Below are positions 58,488-64,000 of a stretch of 64,000 nt of DNA, one piece after another; positions within the stretch are counted from its first letter, which is position 1; each line of letters opens with the position of its first letter. Under the pieces are notes generated by a model. It worked only from the letters and a program-made list of their open reading frames with translations. It made no database searches and had not been told where the DNA came from. Origin of the DNA: Erinaceus europaeus (Eukaryota > Chordata > Mammalia > Eulipotyphla > Erinaceidae); NCBI RefSeq assembly GCF_950295315.1, contig NC_080172.1, positions 112,196,353-112,260,352 of the forward strand, read 5' to 3'. The translations under genes and the position numbers were made by a program.

Positions 58488-58640
58488 ATATATTTTACAG
58501 ATTTTATTTATTTATGAGAAAGAGAGGAGGAGAGAGAAAGAACCAAATATCACCCTGGTACAAGTGCTGCGGCATTCAACTCAGGAACTCATGCTTGAGA
58601 GTGCAAAGCTTTATCTTGTGCCACCTCCCAGACCACGCAG
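58488..58640 (-). mobile_element. SINE, 'tggataaagca' type, antisense
   Basis: Has 'tttatttatttatgagaaag', 'ccctggtacaagtgctgc' and 'gcaaagctttatc'. A TA repeat precedes it. Confidence 0.7.
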
Positions 58641-58756
58641 AGCTATATATTTTTTAATGTTGGTATTGGATTAGCTTTCCATAAAAAGTGAAACACTGAA
58701 ATTGCTGTTTCACTGATTCTAGGAACATACAAGCCTACATTCAAACATGCTGTTTT

Positions 58757-59413
58757 TGGGGAGTCGGGCAGTACCGCAGCGGGTTAAGCACATGTAGCAA
58801 AAAGCCAAAGAACCAGCCTAAGGATCCCAGTTAGAGCCCCGGCAGCCTACCTGCAGGGAAGTTGCTTCACATGGGGTGAAGCAGTTCTGCAGGTGTCTGT
58901 CTTTTTCTCTCCCTCTCTGTCTCCCCTCCTTTCTTGATTTCTCTGTGTCCTAGATAATGACAATAGTAATAACCACAACAACGATAAAAAAAGAAAGGCA
59001 ACAAAAGGGGAAAAAATGGTCTCTAGTGGCAATGGATTCGTGGTGCAGGCACTGAGCCTCAGCAATAACTCTGGAGGCAGGGTGGGGGTATAGCATAATG
59101 GTTATAAAATGAGACTTTCATGCCTGAGGCTTTCAAGTCCCAGGTTCAATCCCCCAAACCACTATAAGCCAGAGCTGAGTAGTACTCTGGTAAAAAAAAA
59201 AAAAAAAGAAAAAAAAGAAAGAAAGAAAGAAAGAAAAAGAAAAAAAAATTAGGTTTTTGTAATACCCAAGAAGTGTATGTCTGCGTAAAGAATTTATGGA
59301 CTGACAGGGGAGATAACACAATCACTTTGAAAGCATTCTCATGCCTGAGACTCTGAAGTCCCAAGGTCAATCCCCCAACCACCATAAGCAGACCTGTGCA
59401 TTGCTTTGGTTCA
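58757..59413 (+). mobile_element. Three SINEs in a row upstream of the long L1
   Basis: 'caacaaaaggg' family at about 58,757-59,018 ('gagtcgggcagtaccgcagc', 'gcaacaaaaggggaaaaaat'). Short-family copies follow at about 59,082-59,212 ('agcataatggttataaaatg', with a (GAAA)n tail) and 59,298-59,413 ('cctgagactctgaagtccc'). Confidence 0.8.
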
Positions 59414-60488
59414 AAAATAGAGGCTACTAGCAGCAGATCGCTTTCTCTCCTCTTCTCTCCTCTCCTGGATCAATTAGAAATACCAAAGGAGACCACACGG
59501 GACCAAAAAAAGAATGACCACAGGAACCCAGTAAATCACCAAGATAGAAATCGAGAGGGAAGTGGTGAGAAAGGGAGAAAGACAAAGACATCTGTAGCAC
59601 TGCACCACTTGTGAAGATCTCCCCCATCAGGGAATCCAGTCTTACCGCCCTTGCCTTCTCCAGTTCACTGCCAAAGCCAGAAAGGAACTCTTCTCTTTCC
59701 TAAGATTTGGCTTCCAGAGGCGGAGCTAGGAGCAGCAGATCACTTCCTCTCCTCTCCTCTCCTCTCCTCTCCTCTCCTCTCCTCTCCTCTCCTCTCCCGG
59801 ATCAACTAGGAATACCAAAGGAGACCACCCGGACCAAAACAACACAGGACTAGAATGACCACAGGAACCCAGTAAATCACCCATGAGTACAAACATGCGT
59901 GGCTGGTGACAGAGAGGAGAGAGGGACCTAAGGAGAGATTAAGTGGCTGCTAACAGTTCAACAGTTTATCAGTGGAGACACCACCTCCAATCTGCTCCAC
60001 AACAAGGGGACAGCTGAAGGGAGGAAAGGACTCCCCAGAGTCTCACCAAGTGCAACTCTGAGTCTCCATTGCTACTACCCTCAGAATCTGGAGCAGCAAC
60101 AGGAAGGGACACCAGGGGAAAGGGATCTAACCGGGAAACTCAGGAGAAGACCTATACCTCCCTGGCATAGCTGAGGGGCTGTGAAAGTCTCTTTGCATAA
60201 CCACTGGATTATCTCTGCCACACCCTGCTTTATCTCTTGGTCAGGAGTCAGTGATTAAGCTAAGAATCCTATTGATAGTTTAAAAGCCCTCAGGCTCCCA
60301 TAGCCTACAGGGAAGAAAAAAAAAGAGGCTTTTACACCACTGAGCTCCAACTCAGGGATTGAAAAAACTGTTAATTTACACCACGGTAAACCCTTTAATT
60401 AAATTACTTGAACACAAGTCAATCCAGGCAATAGTGATCAATAATTTGAAAAGTACTGATAAAGAGAACTCATAACATAATATATAAA
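59414..60488 (+). promoter_or_regulatory. L1 5'UTR with a repeated unit and (CCTCT)n
   Basis: A unit from 'agcagcagatc' through a CTCTC block to 'gaacccagtaaatcacc' occurs twice (about 59,420-59,535 and 59,728-59,883). In the second copy the CTCTC block is expanded (59,746-59,797). Between them lies a piece resembling an antisense SINE (about 59,545-59,635, 'ccacttgtgaagatctcccc'). The L1 5'UTR houses the internal promoter. The duplicated unit may be a promoter monomer. A short SINE-like piece, 'gtctctttgcataaccac', lies at about 60,188. Confidence 0.65.
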
Positions 60489-61461
60489 ATGGTTAAAACA
60501 ACAAGAAAAAATATTGGAGACTCGAACCAGGACAAGAGTCCAGCTAAAAGTCCTCCAGAGGGTGAAGCACAAAACAACGAGTTCAACATCCAAACATTAG
60601 CTAAGGAAATAATAACAGGAGTGAGTAAAGAATTTGAAAAAATTGTAATCAGAAATGCAAGAACAACAAATGAGAATATGGAAGAAAATTCTAATTATCT
60701 CATGGTTATTAGAGAGCTGAAAGCTGAAATCGCTGAGCTAAGAAGGCAACTATCTGAACAAGCTAAAACAGTATCAGAGCAGGGCAACAAAATAGATGAA
60801 CTCCAGAAAGCAGTAGAGGGCAGAGAGAATAGAATCTATGAGGCTGAAGACAGAATTAGCAAGATTGAGGATGAATTAGAGACAACTAAAAAAGAAGTAA
60901 GAGATCTCAAAGAGATTAAGAGATGCTGAAAACAACCAAAGTGTCCAATGGGGTGACTTCAAAAGAAAAAATATATGCATTATTGGCTTACCAGAGGAAG
61001 AAAGAGAAGGAGAGGAAGAAAGCATTCTCCAGGCCATAATAGCTGAAAATTTCTCTAGTCTAGACAACACCTAAGACATAAACATTCAAGAAGCCCAGAA
61101 GGTCTCTAACAGAATTAACCCAGACCTAAAGACAACAAGACATGTCATACTTACAATGGAAAGGAATAAGGATAAAGAAAGGATCCTCAAGGCTGCAAGA
61201 GAAAAACAAAGAGTCACCTACAAAAGAAAACCCATAAGATTAGCAGCAGACTTCTCCATACAAACACTACAGGCCAGAAGAGAATGGCAAGATATCTATC
61301 GAGTGCTCAATGAGAAAGGCTTTCAGCCAAGAATACTATATCCTGCTAGACTGTCATTCAGACTAGATGGAAGCATCAAAACCTTCTCAGACAAGCAACA
61401 GTTGAAGGAAGCATCCATCACCAAGCCTGCCCTGAAAGAAGTTCTGAGAGGTCTCCTATAA
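60489..61461 (+). pseudogene. L1 ORF1 (RNA-binding chaperone), broken
   Basis: ORF1p is a trimeric RNA-binding chaperone of the L1 particle. From the ATG at 60,489 the first 146 codons give an N-terminus rich in K, N and S and then a long coiled coil (LKAEIAELRRQL, NKIDELQKAV, EDRISKIEDELETTKKEV). A frameshift near 60,918 ends the frame at EIKRC. In another frame the RRM-like part follows (NICIIGLPEEE), interrupted by TAA at about 61,072. The C-terminal domain is open again at 61,156-61,461 (ILKAAREKQRVTYK, FQPRILYPARLSF). Intact length would be about 320 codons. Confidence 0.9.
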
Positions 61462-61515
61462 ACCACCAGACCACCACAAATAGGACATATATCAAAACAC
61501 TCTAAAACTCTACAA

Positions 61516-64000
61516 GAATGGTGTTAAAATAGCTTCAATATTTGCTATCAATAAATGTCAATGGCCTGAATTCACCTATTAAAAGACACAGAGCAGGAAG
61601 ATGGATCAGAATACACAATCCAACAATATGTTGTCTACAGGAAACTCACCTAACTCAACAAGACAAACACAGACCTAAAGTGAAAGGATGGAAAACTATC
61701 ATACAAGCCAATGGCCCACAAAAAAGGGCAGGAACAGCTATTCTCATATCTGACATGATAGACTTTCAAATAGATAAGATTAAAAAAGATAGGAATGGAC
61801 ACTACTTAATGCTCAGAGGATCAGTCAATCAAGAGGACTTAACAATTATTAATATCTATGCACCCAATGAGAAGCCATCTAAATACATCAAACTTCTACT
61901 GAAAGAACTACAACAATATATTAACAGTAACACAATCATAGTAGGGGACTTCAACACCCCACTATCTCAACTTGACAGATCATCCAGGCAGAAAATCAGT
62001 AAAGACTTAAGGGAGCTAAATGAAGAGATAGATAAACTAGAACTATTGGGCATTTTCAGAGTCATTCATCCCAAGAAACTGGAATACACATTTTACTCAC
62101 ATCCACATGGATCATTCTCAAGGATAGACCATATGTTAGGCCACAAAGACAGCATCAGCCAATTTAAGAGCACTGAAATCATCCCAAGCATCTTCTCAGA
62201 TCACAGTAGAATTAAACTAACACTTAACAATCAACAAAAGATTAGTAACAGTGCCAAAATGTGGAAGCTCAACAGTACACTTCTTAACAACTCCTGGGTC
62301 AAAGAGGAAATCAAGGAAGAAATCAAAATGTTTCGAGAGTTCAATGAAAATGAAGACACAAGCTATCAAAATACTTGGGACACAGGTAAAGCAGTCCTAA
62401 GAGGGAAGTTCATTGCTATACAAGCACACATTAGGAAACAAGAAAAGGTACAAATAAACAGCCTGATTGCACATCTCAAAGACCTAGAAGAAGAACAACA
62501 AAGAAATCCTAAGTCAACCAGAAGGACAGAAATCACTAAAGTTAAGGCAGAATTAAATAACATTGAGAATAGGAAAACCATACAAAAGATCAATGAAAGT
62601 AAATGTTGGTTCTTCGAAAGAGTAAACAAAATCGACAAACCTTTAGCCAGACTCACAAAACAAAAAAGGGAGAAGACCCAAATAAATCGGATAGTAAATG
62701 AAAGAGGAGATATCACAAAAGACACTGCAGAAATTCAACATATCATACGAGTCTTCTATGAACAACTATATGCCACCAAGCTAGAGAACCTGGAAGAAAT
62801 GAATGATTTCCTAGATACCTACCAACTTCCAAAACTAAGTAAAGAGGAAGTGGATAACATGAACAGGCCCATCACAGCTAATGAAATTGAAACAGTTATC
62901 TAAAATCTTCCCAAAAATAAAAGTCCTGTACCAGATGGTTTTAAAAATGAATTCTACAAAAATTTCAAGGAAGAACTAATACCTCTACTTTTAAAAGTCT
63001 TCCAGAAGATTGAAGACACTGGAATACTACCTTCCAGCTTCTATCAAGCCAACATCACCCTGATACCAAAAGCAGACAGGGACACAACCAAAAAGGAAAA
63101 CTACAGACCAATATCTCTGATGAACATAGATGCGAAAATATTGAACAAAATTCTAGCCAACCGGATACAGCAGTATATCAAAAAGATGGTTCATCATGAC
63201 CAAGTGGGGTTTATCCCAGGCATGCAAGGTTGGTTTAATATACGTAAATCAATCAATGTGATCCACCACATCAACAAAAGCAAGACCAAAAACCACATGG
63301 TCATATCAATAGATGCAGAGAAAGCCTTTGACAAAAATACAACATCCCTTTATGATCAAAACACTACAAAAAATGGGGATAGAAAATTCCTGAAGATAGT
63401 GGAGAATATATATAGCAAACCTACAGCCAACATCATACTCAATGGTGAAAAACTGGAAGCATTTCCCCTCAGATCAAGTACTAGACAGGGCTGTCCACTA
63501 TCACCATTAATATTCAACATAGTGTTGGAAGTTCTTGCCATAGCAATCAGGCAGGAGCAAGGAATTAAAGGCATACAGATTGGAAGAGAAGAAGTCAAAC
63601 TCTCCTTATTTGCAGATGACATGATAGTATACATGGAAAAACCTAAGGAATCCAGCAAGAAGCTTTTGGAAATCATCAGGCAATACAGTAATATGTCAGG
63701 CTATAAAATTAACATTCAAAAGTCAGTGGCATTCCTCTATGCAAACACTAAGTTAGAAGAAATTGAAATCCAGAAATCAATTCCTTTTTCTATAGCAAAA
63801 AAAAAACAATAAAATATCTAGGAGTAAACCTAACCAAAGAAGTGAAAGACTTGTATACTGAAAATTATGAGTCACTCCTCAAAGAAATTGAAAAAGACAC
63901 AAAGAAGTGGAAAGATATTCCATGTTCATGGGTTGGAAGAATTAACATCATCAAAATGAATATATTACCCAGAGCCATCTACAAATTTAATGCTATCCCC
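61516..64000 (+). pseudogene. L1 ORF2 (endonuclease and reverse transcriptase), partial and broken
   Basis: ORF2p nicks target DNA and copies L1 RNA there. The probable ATG at 61,519 is followed at once by TAG (MVLK-stop). From 61,542 the frame is open for about 450 codons. It holds an APE-type endonuclease: [31 protein letters not shown] and SDHS carry the expected Asn, Glu, Asp and His residues. TAA at 62,901 interrupts ETVI-NLP, after which the same frame continues into RT with [35 protein letters not shown] and LFADDMIVY. Frame slips occur in A-runs at about 63,335 (compensated soon after) and 63,800. The C-terminal part is beyond the window. Confidence 0.92.

Larger units (their letters stand above)
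59414..64000 (+). mobile_element. Long L1 element with 5'UTR, ORF1 and ORF2, runs off the window
   Basis: The order is 5'UTR (59,414-60,488), ORF1 (60,489-61,461), a short gap and ORF2 (from about 61,516). The most complete L1 here. Both ORFs carry stops or frameshifts, so it is inactive. The 3' half and target duplication lie outside the window. Confidence 0.92.

Overview
This is mammalian genomic DNA, most likely from a hedgehog (Erinaceus-type eulipotyphlan). The main clue is the SINE content. Dozens of tRNA-derived SINEs carry signatures I associate with Erinaceus, such as 'gggttaagcgca', 'ccccacctgcaggggag', 'gaagcaggtctgcaggtgtc' and tails with 'caacaaaaggg'. They sit among many L1 copies and a few class II-like LTR elements. 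The species is recognised from memory of these repeats and was not tested by search.

The genes all belong to the PRAME family (leucine-rich-repeat cancer/testis proteins). (1) PRAME-A, minus strand, has exon 1 with a TATA box at 7.65-7.76 kb, exon 2 at 4.08-4.40 kb and exon 3 running off the left edge at 1-259. Its visible coding sequence is intact, and it is the only plausible functional gene. (2) PRAME-E, minus, 13.4-15.37 kb, has exon 4 and 36 bp of exon 3 fused to an L1. (3) PRAME-B, minus, 16.0-21.34 kb, has all four exons but is disabled. (4) A lone decayed exon 2 lies on the plus strand at 25.86-26.14 kb. (5) PRAME-D, minus, 42.5-46.08 kb, is a pseudogene cut by an L1 in exon 2. (6) PRAME-C, plus, 51.9-56.06 kb, is a pseudogene and the inverted copy of B.

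B and C lie on the arms of a large inverted repeat: 15,366-20,891 and 50,263-55,798, about 5.5 kb per arm with a spacer of about 29.4 kb. Exon 3 and its flanking introns are about 99.5% identical between arms by eye, but exon 4 is only about 94%. B and C share disabling mutations and also carry private ones. The PRAME-E and PRAME-D units are an older direct duplication (roughly 80% identical in the 3' flank).

The spacer and flanks are mostly retrotransposons. A provirus-like LTR element lies on the minus strand (34,737-40,370) with two LTRs, a 6-bp target duplication, PBS and PPT, gag and protease remains and a truncated pol. It is inserted in an L1 that carries an internal inversion. L1 3' ends of three kinds occur, including a composite 3' end copied as one unit (15-bp target duplication at 2,930 and 3,892). 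The right end (59.4-64.0 kb) is a long sense L1 with 5'UTR, ORF1 and ORF2, continuing off the window. I see no tRNA, rRNA, CRISPR or bacterial-type feature.
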